Source: Psoroptes ovis (lineage: Eukaryota; Arthropoda; Arachnida; Sarcoptiformes; Psoroptidae). From it: DNA of 64,000 nt. Numbering within the stretch: the first letter of the stretch is position 1; each line of letters starts with the position of its first letter. Shown here piece after piece: positions 38,127 through 51,886 of the stretch. A program made the position numbers and the translations under genes. Location of the stretch: positions 3,596,001-3,660,000 of the forward strand of contig PQWQ01000004.1 in assembly GCA_002943765.1 (NCBI GenBank). The letters run 5' to 3'. Under the pieces are notes generated by a model that saw only the letters and a list, made by a program, of their open reading frames with translations, searched no databases and had not been told where the DNA came from.

Positions 38127-38354
38127 CCACGATCGTGGTCATTGAATTAATACAATTTTTTTTTCATTCATTCATTCACCTCAATAATATTTCTATTGGT
38201 CATATAAGTGACCATATATTATTTTTACTTTATTAATTTTCTATGAATCAAAAATGTTTTATGCGAAACATTTTTGTCATTGAAATTTGTATGAAAATTC
38301 AAATCTTCACCTGTAATAATTAAAATGATTATTTTGTTTGTCTTGTCTAGACAA
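38127..38354. other. Cluster of short perfect inverted repeats
   Basis: Four perfect inverted repeats in 230 bases. They are CCACGATCGTGG (38127-38138), TGGTCA-6 bases-TGACCA (38197-38214), CAAAAATGTTT-6 bases-AAACATTTTTG (38249-38276) and TTGTCTAGACAA (38343-38354). TGGTCA is close to a nuclear-receptor half-site. No function is established. Confidence 0.4.
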
Positions 38355-41300
38355 ATGTTCACAATATTTATTTTATTCAATTTTTCAATTTTTATTTCAG
38401 TTTTTGTTCGGAAAAAAAAGATTTATATGTTTAAACAAGACAGAAAATATTGAAAATATTGAATTTGAATTGAAATTCATGTCCTAATTCTTTGATTTTT
38501 ATTCAAAAAAATATTCAAATTCATTGAAATTGATAAATATTGCATAATAATTAATGCATATGATGAATCAATCATTTGACATATTATTTCAGTGAAATTT
38601 TCAAATAATTTCAAATAATTTGAATTTGAACAAGTTTTAAATTATTTTCATCGGGAATTTTCATCACTCGTGCTTCACTCCGTTTATATTTACATTTATA
38701 TTTACTCATAAATCAATGAACACAAAATAAACAAAAAATGTTTATTTGTTTTTCTGGTTAATTCAAATGAAAATAAAAAAAAAATCACTGAAATAAACGA
38801 AAATTGCAATTGAAATTCAAAATAAAAAATTTTGTTTGATTCAATTTGATTTGATTTAGTTTTTCCATGATTTATCTGGGCATCAATTTTTTTCCACCTT
38901 GTTCTATGCGAATGAAATAATATTTTAAAAAATTCAATTTCAATTTTTTCAAGGTTTTATTTTTTCCACTGCTAAACAAATCTCAAATATTGTAACATTT
39001 GTAAATCGTTGCAATGAAATGAAACACCATCATTATTTTATTTTTCAATTATTTCAAAATTGAAATAGTTGAAAATTTGTATTCTAAGAGCCTTAGAATG
39101 AACACAAAAAAAATTGAAATTCGTCGACCACCACCACCAGCAGCATCAGACATTGCCACTCTATTATCCATAATCATGATCATGGTCATCATCATCATCA
39201 TCAATTTCATAACTCTTGTTTAATTTGTCTTATTTTTTTGTAATTTTAGATATAATCTCTATAATAATGTTTTTTCAATGTTATTTACTATTTATGATTT
39301 TTATTTAATTTTATTTTTTACGTTAATATATATATGTTTAAGATGTGAATGAATGAAGAATGAAATTGAATTTATTTATTCATTCATTCATTGATTTAAA
39401 AAGACAAATGATTTTGTTCTTCAAAGAAAAATACCAAAACACATATAAAATGTGATGTAATTTACATTATTATTTTCCTTCTCTCTATTTTAATACAAAC
39501 TAAGACTAAAGATCAATAATATATGATAATGATGAGATTTGTGATGATGATCATGATTATTATTATCATTATTCGAATGTTTTTTGTTTGTTTGTTTGTG
39601 CAAAAACAACAAACAAATGGCAAAAAAATAAAAACATGAACTAAACCATATTATTTACCCGTAAATATATCAAACATGTGATCAATGTATTTGAACATAT
39701 GGTATTTGTATTTGCTTGCTTTTCATTTGTTTTTTGTATTTGTATTTGTATTTGTTTCAACAAATATAATATATATGTAATACTTAATAATCAATTTTAT
39801 TTATTATTTGAAATTTTAAAAATTATTTACAGTGTAAAATCAAGAAAAAATATGTTAATTGACATTTTTAGAAGAACGTGTTTTTATACTTGTTTTTGTT
39901 TACATTTAAATTTTTAAACTATTACTATTTTAGACTTTTAGTCATCACATATATTAAATGTAAAAAAAATGTATATTTATTACTTGAAAATTATGAATAT
40001 AAATATATAGAAATAATGATTATGAATAATAATAATAATAATAATCCTCATAATAATAAGGTTTTAAAGTCTTGTTGCCAAATTTCAATTGCATCATACG
40101 ATACGAGTGATATAAAAAAAAATAAAAAAATAATAAATAAACGTATAAACAAGAGAACACAGTGAGGAACAACATATTGTTTGTAAAAGTGTATAAATTT
40201 CAAAATAATTTTAAATTTTTCTAAAAAATTTAAAATTGGCAAAGTAAAAAAAATTTTTAATAAAAATGCCAATTTAATAAACGAACAAACAAACAAACAA
40301 TATGATTCAAAGCTATCATTTGTTCTTAAAATTTGTTTTGTTTTCAAATTTTTTATTATTATTCCATATTCAATTTCATATGTATGAAATAATAATTCAA
40401 TTTCTTTTATGAAATTCTTACAGTTGTTTCGTACATATCATTTGATTTTATTTTTATTTTCATAAGAAAAAAGCATTGAATTTTTAAAGCAAAAAAAATA
40501 GAATAAATGAATAAAAGATTTTTCTCGCCTATTTTAGCTGGGTTTTCTTTTTTTCCTTTAGTTTCCATATGAAAATTCTTATTTGAAAGATTCAACGATG
40601 AATTTCTCATTGAATTTTGATAGAATCTTATCCGCAATTCATCACCGCTCATTCATCACTTGAATTTCCAATATTGTTTTCACGCTGAATTTTCTCATTT
40701 TTTTTTTGTTCTCCATGAAAAAGCAAAAATAAGACAAAAAGGAGAAAAATCAAATTGAAAATAATAAAATTTAATCAGTATTATTCGGTTATATACACTG
40801 AACAGTGTGTTAATAGTGGTGTTGGTGGTTAATATTTATTTATATTTTTTCTTTCCAAAACGAAATTTACAAAGAAAAACGTACAAAGACAAAAGAAAAT
40901 TTGAAAGATTTTTCTTTTTTCGTGTCATGAATCATAATTACAAATTGAATTTTTTCTTTATATTTTCTTACCACAAGAAAAATGAATTGAAATGAATGGT
41001 AATGCGAAACATTTAACGAAAATGTGTGTACACACACGCACACATTTCCACATACATTTCTACATAAATAAATGTGTGTCTTTGTCTGTGTATGTGTGTG
41101 TGTGTGTGTGTTTGATGAACAATTTTTTCTTTTTCTCAAAATGAAATGTTTCCGATAATTTGATTTTGAATGGTGGGTACCATGAAAAATAAATCAAATA
41201 TATAATATATTTCTTACAATAAAATTCATATCTGCATAATAATAATTTTTCAAATTGAAATTGGATTTTTTTTTCCTCGTCTTTTTTTTCTCTTTCGCCC

Positions 41301-41394
41301 CCTTTCGTTTTACAAATCAAATGCAAATATTGACAAAATATTCATTTTAGGCCAAATGAATATTTTGATCGAACCTCGAAATCGCACATTTATA

Positions 41395-41469
41395 TCGGGT
41401 TGTCCCATAAGTTCTTGCCGGTTATATCGTAAAAAAAATCATTAGAAAATCGACAAGAACTTATGGGAC
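41395..41469. mobile_element. Hairpin MITE copy 18 (loop type B, right tip lost)
   Basis: Left arm TCGGGTTGTCCCATAAG after TA, type B loop forward, right arm AAGAACTTATGGGAC. After that the sequence departs from the family, so the last ~10 bases are deleted. Confidence 0.8.
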
Positions 41470-41936
41470 TTATTCAAATCCAAATTCTTGAAACACCGAA
41501 GAAAATGAATAAGAGAAATCATAAATTTATCACTTTGATTTGCTTGGTAAATGCTTTTTCTGTGAAACAAGAAAATATCAAATGTCAAATAATCATTATT
41601 TGTTTCATTTATTATTTTTTTTCTGAATTTTCAAGCTGGTCATTTTCTTCGCTGCTAAATGACTGAAGAAATTTAAAATTTTGGAAATTTTAAAAATTTT
41701 AAAATTTTAAAATTCAAAATTATGAATTTTGAATGGTGAATACTGATCGAAACTTGGGCGAAAAAAACAATGACATTTGTTTTTTTTTTTCGTTTTGTTT
41801 TTCGGCACATTTTGGACTCGACATGATGTACGATGAAAAATGAATGAATGAATGAAAATTGAAAATTTTCAATACTCGTCATTTTAATTTTTTTCAAACT
41901 TGAAATTATTTCATTTTTTTGACAAATTTCAAAATA

Positions 41937-42016
41937 ATAGGTTGTCCGATAAGTTCTTGCCGATTTTCTCATTAATATGTACAATATAATTGGCAAAAAC
42001 TTTTTGGACAACCTAA
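41937..42016. mobile_element. Hairpin MITE copy 19 (loop type B, reversed)
   Basis: 80 bases, TA on both sides. Left arm ATAGGTTGTCCGATAAG; right arm CTTTTTGGACAACCTAA. Confidence 0.85.
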
Positions 42017-44521
42017 TATTTTCAAAAAATTTTAAAAAGTGACAAACTTTTTAAAATAATGAAAAATATATTGAACGAGAAGAAAATTTGAATTGATTTT
42101 GATATTTTTGAAATTTTCATTTAAAATTTCGTTTATTTCGTATACATGAAACAAATGTTTTTTCTTTTAAACAAATAAATGGCCATTTTGCTTTGATTTT
42201 TTTTTTTTTTTTTTTTGAATTGAGCAAATCTCAAATTTAATAGCGATGAAATTATGAAGCGAAATTCATTTATATTTAGACTAAAAACAAGTTGACATCG
42301 ATTGATGGTCACATCTGGGTTTTCACTTTTCTATTTCTTTGCCATTTAGTACAATAATAACAGCAACAACAACAAAGCACATCTTGCAATCAATATCAAC
42401 ATCAACATTATTATTATTATTATTATTATTATCATCAACAACAACGAAAGTAATAATAATATTTTATATGATTTACTCGTCTTTGTCAAGTATTCAATCA
42501 ATTGTGAAAAATAGCAAATTGAATTGATTGTATTGTATTGTATACAACAAATTGTATTGATGGTTATCATCATCATTTCCATCATCATCGTTATTATCAT
42601 CATATCAAATTCAATATTTTTTTCAATATTCAAAATTTAATGAAAATAAAGTTTTCATTTTATTTTATTTTGAATATTTTCTGTCATATTAATACACGAA
42701 TGAATTCACATTTGAGTATCAACAAAGCATCGTATGATTGAAAAAAAATCATATCAAAGAATATAGATCCTTGTATATATTTTTTCAATTGAAAATGATG
42801 AAGATGATCGAGATGATGATCGAATAAATATTGATGAAATGAAATGAAATGAAATGCTATTGAATGATTTGAATCGGATTGAAAGAGAAAAAAATTTGAG
42901 ATGAATTCAATTCTTGAAAAAAAAAAGAAATGAAAATGTGAAAACAAATCAAAAAGTGATTGACTTGAAATGAAATGATACAAATTGATAAAAGTTTATC
43001 TCCCAAATTCAATTCAATTCAATTCTTTTGATTCATTCCATCCAAAATTCAATGCAATTTCAATGTATCGAAGATTGCAAAAGAAAAAAAAAATATTAAT
43101 AATATTAACAATACGATCATAGAATAATAGAGATGATTACAATCTCTTCCCAATAAATATGCAATCATCATGTATATTTTTGAATGTCAAACAAACAAAC
43201 TAACAAACAAACGAAACAAAATTTGAAAAAACAAATCAATATTCAATATTCAATCCATAATAATTCATGACATATTTTTTTTTAAACATATTTTTTGCCT
43301 TTGTTTTCAATATTCATAATTCATATTCATTCATGTCTGGTTATATCATCAATGATAATTTAAATATGAGAAATTCATTATTCACTCAATATTCTATACT
43401 TTATAACAATTCATATTGCTTGATTTGATTTGATTTGGCTAGAATTGATTCGATTAATTTAATTTTCAAATCACATTTATTTTTATCATCAATCAATGAA
43501 ATTAAACAATAATAGTAGAAATATGTCGAATAATTGTTCGACATTTGAATTTCATTTATTATCATATGTTTTTTTTCTGATGATTTCTATGAATATTTTT
43601 GTAATATTAATTCGATTGTTGTTCATTTCAAATCTGTGTTTTGTTTTTATTTTGCACTTTCAATTTGATATTGAATCCAGGAAATTTGATTTTTGTTTTG
43701 TTCTTTCATTTCATTTCTGTGGTTGTTTCTGTGGTTGTGGAAGAATAGAATATAAGGCAACGAATTTGCAAAAATGCATAATTTCAAAATGAATTGAAAT
43801 ATTTAGGTTATAAAGTGTTTTTTTTTTTTTTTTTTATCATCATGTTGAATGATGATGACGGTGATGGCTGGTGTCATTTTGTTGTTTTACAATTTAACCA
43901 GAATACATTAATGTTCAAAACAATATATGCATGTGTGTTCAGACAAGCAAGCAAACCAAACCAACACACAAACAGACAAACAGACAAACACACACACACA
44001 CATTGAATTCGACATTGAAATTGTTTGTGTGATTTTTGACTAATTTTCATTTTTCTCCTCTTCTTTCCACCACATTTTTTAGGTTGAAAATCATCAACGA
44101 AATTATTAATAATTATGTTTGCTACAAATGTTTGCATTTTACATTGAAATTTTGCTTGATTTAAATATATTTTATTCAAGTCAAATTTCATTTTATTTTT
44201 GCTTTTTTTTTTTTTTTTTGACCAATTCAAAGTTATGTCGTTGTCATCGTTGTCGTTAGTGATAATAACAATAACAATAATAATGATGATGATGATGGTT
44301 ATGACTGTATGACTGTATGACTATGATGGTGGCAATGATGATGATGATGGTTATTATTTTGTGGTGAATACAAAACAATCAAAACATTATTCATTTTCGG
44401 TAGACGACTAAAAAGTTTTAAAGCAAGATTTTGATATTAAAAAAAAAAAATACGAATAATAATAATTAATAAATTGAAAATATCAAAAAAATAAAAATAA
44501 AATAAAATAAAATAGAGCATT

Positions 44522-45506
44522 ATGGAATCAAAACAAATTAAAAAACAATTTGCCAAATTTACAATTATAATATTATTATTATTAGCCATCATAGTTGATT
44601 TTATAATGATGATAATGATGAAAATTTTCAATCATTTATCATTAATTTATTATTATAAAATAAAATCTACATTAAATATTAATAAAAATAATAATGATTT
44701 CAATGTTGCTGCTGCTGCTGTGAATGGCAGTGACCATCATCAACAACAACACGATGATCAACGCCATCAACATCGAATAAAACATTGCCAAAAACAAGAA
44801 AATTATTTGATGAAAAATGAAATGAAAATACATTATGATCATTATGATAATCAACAACAACAACCCCAACACCAACACCAATACCAATACCAATACGAAT
44901 ATCAACGCCAAAACCAGCACCAGCATCAACATTACCAACATCAAAATCAACAGCAAAAAAATCAACAGCAAAATTATAATTTTAATTATCATCAAACATG
45001 TTGTCGCTTATTTTGTTCTTGTTATTTTTATATTAATAATAATAATTATGATGATAATAATAATAATAATAATGATTGTAATACAAAACCATATGCTGCC
45101 ATTCATAGTAATAATAATGATAATAATAATAATAATGAAAATAAAAAAGAAAATAATGATAAAAATGAAATAGAAAATAGTGATGTTAATAGTAATAATG
45201 ATAATGATAATGATAATGATGATAGAAATGAAATTTCATGGTCATTTGATAATTATCAAACAACCCTAGCATTAGCCGCATCATCATCATCAACATACAC
45301 ATCATCAACATCATCATTATTATCATCAAAAAAATTATTATTATTATTATCACCAAATGTTAATAATATTAAAACAGCAATATCATTAATGATATTAAAT
45401 TTTATGATTATAATCATTATGATACCAACATTTATTTTGTGTAATAATAAAGCAACTGAACATGGTGATATATTGTTAGGCGGTCTATTTCCAATCCATC
45501 AAAAAG
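44522..45506 (+). CDS. Metabotropic glutamate receptor (group II-like), first coding exon
   Basis: Class C GPCR for glutamate. The exon ends with GDILLGGLFPIHQK (residues 315-328) and then G|GTAGGT, a strong phase-1 donor at 45507. This strand starts the extracellular ligand-binding domain of mGluR2/3-type receptors (family form GDLVLGGLFPVHQKG). Just before it, MILNFMIIIIMIPTFILC (290-307) looks like the signal peptide. The frame stays open for about 290 codons upstream: a first hydrophobic stretch (13-35), a Gln/His-rich part (about 73-158), a Cys-rich hydrophobic patch (about 160-171), an Asn-rich part (172-235) and Ser/Thr-rich part (about 250-265). Translation could begin at 44522 or at the Met codon at 45389, which would give a conventional leader. 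No later exon is visible in the remaining 18.5 kb. Family call is strong; start is uncertain. Confidence 0.82.
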
Positions 45507-48500
45507 GTAGGTGCAATCGTTTATTCATTCTTTTTTTTCATGTTGAATTTTTTCAAATTCTTTGAATTAAAAACTTTCAAAAAATCAAAATCACATTTTG
45601 AATCATATTCTTGTTCACAATTTTATGAGTGAGAAAAAAAATAAATCCTAACTATGATCAATTTGACTCGTACACAGCTAAAGTTCTCAAAGTGATTTAG
45701 TCTTACATCACTCATTGCTTAATTTGCTGTCATTTTATCCAAGAGAGACTGACAAATGCTGATCACATAAATCCAAGAAATCCGAGAAATCCAAGAATTA
45801 TTTTTCATTCAATTTTAAATTTCATGTAATTGGAATTTTTTCCCATTTCATCATCGTCCATTGGATTATTAAATATTATTATCCAAGTCAAAATTTATCA
45901 AATTTTATTTGATTACACTCTGTGTATGTGTGTGTGCGAGTGTGTCTATTTAAGATTTAAGAAAAAAATTGAATTCCAAATTCCTTTTGATTGATTGATT
46001 GATTGATCGATTGATTGTTCAATTATTTTTCATTTCATTTCTATTAAATTTGATATTTTTTCCCTTGTTTTTTTGGTTTTGTGTATTGGATATTCGCGCG
46101 CATTTCAATTTCTCGAGATGGATTTGAAAAAAAGTCTTTAAAAAAAATAATAATAATTGAATTGTAATTGAAAATTTAACATAGAAATAGTGATTGATCA
46201 ATTTTTGCATGAAAATAGCATGATATTCAATTTATACAATTACATTTTTTGGACACAAAAATTTTTGAAATTAAATTTCGATGATTATTCATTAATGCCA
46301 GCACTGGGTATACTACCTTGAATACTTTTTTATTTTATTTTGTATTATCAAAATAAATAAATATTAAATGTGAAATATGTTCTTATAAAAAAAAAAACAT
46401 ATTCTCATTTAAAAATATTTATTTTAAAATATATGAATTATGTATCCAAGGTAGGACACTCACGGCTGGAATTAATGTTAATGTCAACATTGAATAATAA
46501 TAATAATAATAATGAAATATAATGGCAACAACGACAACAATGATGATGATTATTGATTTTGATTTAGAATTTTTATTTTTGTTGAATTTTGATTTTAATT
46601 TTTTTTTTAAGAAGCAAATTCAATGCATGTGAAACATTTGAAATATAATATTTCATAATAGATTCTATTTTTAATTATTTTTATTATTCATAATTAGACT
46701 GAATTATGTCTAAAATAATATATATTAAAATTATAATATTAAAACAATAATAAATAAAAGATTAATATTTGAAATATCGAAATATCCGAAATAAAAGCAA
46801 TTCAATTTTTAATTATTCTAACGATCATAATCGTTATTATTATTATTATTTCTACTTGAAAAGATAAACACGTTTTAATGATTATTTACATTCACAATCG
46901 TTATTATGACATTATTATTATTATTATTATTATTATTATGAATGTGAAAATAAGCATGAAAACGAGAAAAAAAAACTGAAATATAATCTCACATTATAAT
47001 TCCAATAAAAAAAATGTCATAGAAAATGTAATAAAAAAAAAGAAAAGAAATTAATGAAAGAAATTAAATAAAAATGCAAGGTTAAGACTTAAATCTTGGT
47101 TATATAAGATCAAAAAAAAAAATTAATGACAATATAATTGGTTTCGAATGACGATCAAAGACAACAAGCATATAGAGAGTTGAAAACGATTGAATTAGTT
47201 TAAATTATGGATTAATGTTAAGCAATAATAATAATAATTCTATAAAATCAAATATTTTCTAATGTTTTTTTTTTTTTTTTTTTTTTGAAAATGGTTAAAC
47301 CAAAAGCTATTCTAAACGAATTTATTAGCAATAAATTTATTTGAAAAACATGCGAAAAAAACATCGAAAAACTTACCCCGATAATGCCAAACCGGTGATT
47401 AGCCAAATTCGTTCACTTTATGAATGATAATTTTTGAAAACCAAATTGATCAAACAGCCAAATTGATCGATTGATTGATTTGTTTGAAAGATGATTGATT
47501 GATGAGATGCATCGAAATGAATTTGATCATTTAAAATTTGAAAATCAATCAAGCTCTTTAAATAGACGAAAATTGAATTGTTGAATGAATATGTTTTTGA
47601 AAATATTTTAAAAATGTAATTTAATATTTCATTTTCATTGAAAAAAATCATTAATTAAAATGAAAATAAAATAAAATAAAAAACCTTCTCATGGAATGTC
47701 GTTTACCGATATCGAATGAAATGATTGATTTCATCCAAATTTTTCTTTTAAATCCAAATACCATCATTAATTAGTCTCGATATAATGATGATGTTTCAAT
47801 CAATTTAGATCGAAAATGAAGATGATTTCATTTTGAATTTATGTAAAATTTTATGTTTTCTCTTTATTCAAACTTGTAAAAACAAACATTTTTTACATAC
47901 GAATGATTTCTCAATCAAGTTTTTTTCGATTTTTGATGATTAAAACAATGTAAACATTTGTAGAAAAACGTTTGAGAACATAAATGATTAATCAATCAAT
48001 TTTTTTTGGTTGATTTAATGATTATTTTGATTATTTTGATTATTTTAATTATCATTATTTCATCTATTTCTCTGTATCTCTCTCTCTCTCCATTCATTTC
48101 CAACCAATATCCATGGATTAACTGTCTCAATTGATGCAACGATTGATGATATTTGTTTTTCTATTTCAAAAAAAAAAAAAGAAAAAAATGTTTAATTAAA
48201 TCGTCACCAATCATAATTTTTCAGTTGTGTCTGCCTTTTTTTTTGTTGCTTATTGCTGTTAATTAATAATGTTTTTTGATTGATTAAATTGATCAGAAAA
48301 TGATTGATTTAAATTTTTGTTTTGTTCAAAGATTTTCAAATGCATTTTTTCTATGCAACAATTTCATTTTTAATGATCAAATTCAGTGGATAGATATTAA
48401 TGATTGAACAAGTTATTTAAAATATTTAAAAATTCAAATATTCAGAGCAAAAAACATAAAACCAAAATGATTAACATTATCATTTAATGAGCTAACATGA

Positions 48501-49847
48501 TTAATGATATCGATAAATTATGATTTGAATAGTCCTTGAAAGAACAAAAAAAAAATTTAGAAATAAAATGTCATTTTTAAATTTTTAAAATTATGCCCCT
48601 TTGGTAGTAACCAAAGGATTAGATGTATTTTTGATTTCATTGATTGCAAAATCAATTATGAATCATTGTTGGCAGGTTCAAGTGCTTTGATTCTTTTCTA
48701 ATATTTTAAATATTTCAAGATTCGTATTTCATTTTGTTTCGTTTCAAAATCCAGAAGCTGCTGAATTGAAAACCGAATTGAATGCCACTTGAATTCAAAA
48801 TCATTCAAGACATATTTTGCAATTTTTTTCCTTGTAAATTCAATAATTTTTAAAGCATTAAACTGTCGATTTGAGACTGTTTTGTCACCAGTGTTAGAGC
48901 TGGGAAAAAAATTCAATAATTTTTCAAAAATTTCAAAAAATTTAAACCCTTGACATGGCAAAAAAAGCATAAAATACAGACAATTTTTTTTCTTCTGAAA
49001 CCCTTTTTTTAAACTAATTGATCGTGCTAATTGACTTGGTTTTTTTTTTTTGAAAATAATTGCCTTTTAAAATGTATTGAAATTTTTCTACTTTTTGATT
49101 TTTTTTGAAAAATAAAAATCCAATTTCTGTTCCCAGAAATTCATTAAACCAGGAAATTTTAAAGCGTATGAAATTTTTAAAAATGAAAAAGGCATCGATT
49201 TTATTTTTATTTTAAGTATAATTAAAGTGTTTTTTCAATTAAAGACAATTGAAGAGCAAGAAGAAAAAAATTAATTTTTCATAAATCACTTTGCATAAAA
49301 CAGTGCAATGAGCACATGAGAAACCAAACGAAATCTTGTTCGCACACCAACAAATTTATCATTAATTATTGCTCAGATTAATCAATTGATAAATCAATCA
49401 ATCAATCAATCAATCGATTGATCAAACGATTCAAATGTGAGAAAAATAATCATTATTTTCTGTCAATTATCAGCTCGAAAAGCTCGTCGTGTGTAAAAAT
49501 CAAGAGAAAAGAGGTCAAAATTATAATTGTTATTCTATGTGTAATTTTCATTTATTTTTTCCAATCAATTTATTCATTTGCTCATTTAGCTCTATCGATG
49601 CTGATATTAATGATGATGATGATAATTAATATTTGAAAATAGTCATTATTCGTATTCGTTCAAAAGCTGAATTATACAAAACATTGTCATCATTATCATC
49701 ATCATCATTAGTACTAATGGTAGAAATGACTATTTTTAATGCATTTGGTTATGGAATAAGAATAATTTGTACGATTACATAGCTTTATTATAATAATAAT
49801 GTGAAAAATATTTTTTACAAATTCTAAAAATTCATCATCTCTTATTA

Positions 49848-49927
49848 TTAGGTTGTCCCATAAGTTCTTGCGGTTTTTTGAATAAAAAAACTCTTAAAAA
49901 ACGGCAAGAACTTATGGGACAACCCAA
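49848..49927. mobile_element. Hairpin MITE copy 20 (loop type A)
   Basis: 80 bases, TA on both sides, CCCATAAG variant in both arms. Confidence 0.9.
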
Positions 49928-50773
49928 TATTGTTATTATTATAATCATCCCTATTATCAGTTGAGGGAATGATTAGATTTTTTTTTTCTGCAATTTTTTG
50001 TTTGAGGAAGCATAAATCTCCATTTATTACAACATCACAGTTATTCATCGAATATATATATATATGTCCATATGTTTGGCTTCTATTGTCATTATTAGCA
50101 TTATTATTATTATGATTATTATGAAAATAATAGTCCCTAATACGTCCTTAAATCATCATCAAATTTATTCTATGTTTTTCGACTTTTCACTTTTTATCGG
50201 ATTTGAGTTTGTATAACTGAGTTATAGTTTGACAATGTTTTCATTGATATTTGAATTTTCATTTCATAATTGAATTTCGTATTCGATCCTTTATTTTTAA
50301 AGAAATTAATTTTCGACAGTAGAATTAAACACTACGCTTCTAAATTGAACAAATATTTTTCAAGTATTAGAAATTTAATGATTAATTTAATGAAATAGTG
50401 TTTGATTGCTTTTGGATTATTGTTATTTGATGATATACAACAATCATATAATAATGAAAACAAATCGCCATTCAATGAACAAACATCAAAATAATTAGCA
50501 TGTAATTGTATTGTATTAAGGGTGTGTGTTTTATTGCAGTGAAGACAACATTGAATTTTATTTTTTTCATTTTTAAAAATAAATAATTTATCATTTCAAT
50601 TAATAATCGAAGAGAGATGAATAGATGAATAAATATTAATTTTTAAGCTTTAAAACATATCAATTGTTTGCTTTGACATATGGTTGATTGATATTGATCA
50701 ATTTACAGTCAATCAATCGATCAATCAATCAATCAATCATTTCATTAAAAAATAATTCAAAATGAAATAATTT

Positions 50774-50792
50774 CTGCTGCTGCTGCTGCTGC
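50774..50792. repeat. (CTG)n short microsatellite
   Basis: Six CTG units, unusual for its GC content in this AT-rich setting; no coding frame is attached. Confidence 0.85.
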
Positions 50793-51494
50793 AGCTTTTT
50801 AATGCTTGTTGAAGGCAAAAACCCTTCAAAACAATGGCTAATGGATGACGATAATGCATGCTATTTTGCTCTCGTAATTCAAAATTGAATTAAATTCAAT
50901 TATTCGCCCGAATAATAACCGAGTTATTTGTTTTTTTTTTTTTTTTGAAATTTTTCATCTGCTCTGTGTGCCGTATTATTATCTATCTGCACGTTTTTCT
51001 TTATTCCACCGAAATTCTCACATTTCAAATTCCTTCATTCATTTTTCAAATATTCATTGACAAATGAATGAATGAATGAATGAAACAAAGAAAGAGATTC
51101 GTAAAGATTCTTATAAAAATTAAAATTTAATACCACTGTGATATATATCAATATTCATTGATATTTGTCGTTGATTTTTTTCTAGGCTCATAAACATTGG
51201 TACTGCTTTGGTTCTGTTAATTTTTTTACTGGAATTTCATTATTATTATTATTATTATTAATGAATTAATACTATGATATCTTTAGAAAAATATATATAT
51301 AAATATAAATTCAATTTTCTTCTTCTCTTTTCATAATTGTCAAATACACACACACATACATATAAATGAAAAATAATAAATAATATTTATAAAAATGAAA
51401 ATGAAAACACACAAATATTTTTGAAAAAAAAATGAAAATGAATGAATGAATATGATTTATCGTTATCATCGCCCTAACATATGAGTATTAAATA

Positions 51495-51575
51495 TTAGGT
51501 TGTCCCATAAGTTCTTGTCGATTTTTGTAATGATTTTCTACGATATAACCGACAAGAACTTATGGGACAACACAA
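51495..51575. mobile_element. Hairpin MITE copy 21 (loop type B, reversed)
   Basis: 81 bases, TA on both sides, CCCATAAG variant in both arms. The loop includes TTTTCTACGATATAACC. Confidence 0.9.
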
Positions 51576-51806
51576 TACTTTCTCCATACATACACACGCA
51601 CACACATATAAACTCATAAAAATACATAAACATAAACACATTGACAGATATACCCGATAAAAAAAATAAAAAATATTTCTAAATGAATATAAAATTAAAT
51701 AATAATAATAATTTGTACCTAGAAATTAAAATCTAAATGCCAGAATTTAATAATGATTATTGTAATGAAAGAATTTTTGAAATTATTCTTTGATGATATA
51801 TTATTA

Positions 51807-51886
51807 TTAGGTTGTCCTATAAGTTCTTGCCATTTTTCTTATAATTTCCTACGATATAATCGACAAGAACTTATGGGACAACCTAA
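51807..51886. mobile_element. Hairpin MITE copy 22 (loop type B, reversed)
   Basis: 80 bases within an (ATT)n tract, TA on both sides. Left arm CCTATAAG variant, right arm CCCATAAG variant. Only 231 bases from copy 21. Confidence 0.9.

Larger units (their letters stand above)
37352..44521. other. 7-kb upstream region of the glutamate receptor exon
   Basis: No gene is supportable. It contains two hairpin MITEs, short CA/GT tracts (37461, 37644, 41098, 43989), a cluster of short perfect inverted repeats at 38127-38354, and a 41-codon open frame at 39098-39223. The part closest to 44521 presumably includes the receptor's promoter and 5' UTR, but no start site can be placed. A polypyrimidine stretch ending TTTGCCATTTAG at about 42350 looks like a splice acceptor and could mark an untranslated exon; this is a guess. 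Confidence 0.5.

Noticed and set aside
48698..48970. 90-codon minus-strand frame of fairly ordinary composition
   Set aside because: No family or splice context recognised, and it is in the putative intron. Less protein-like than the 33846 frame, so not listed as a gene.
42017..49847. MITE-free zone around the receptor exon, suggesting selection
   Set aside because: Gaps of similar size occur elsewhere (55646-63340 and 3895-10362 nearly), so with 29 copies this is not unusual.
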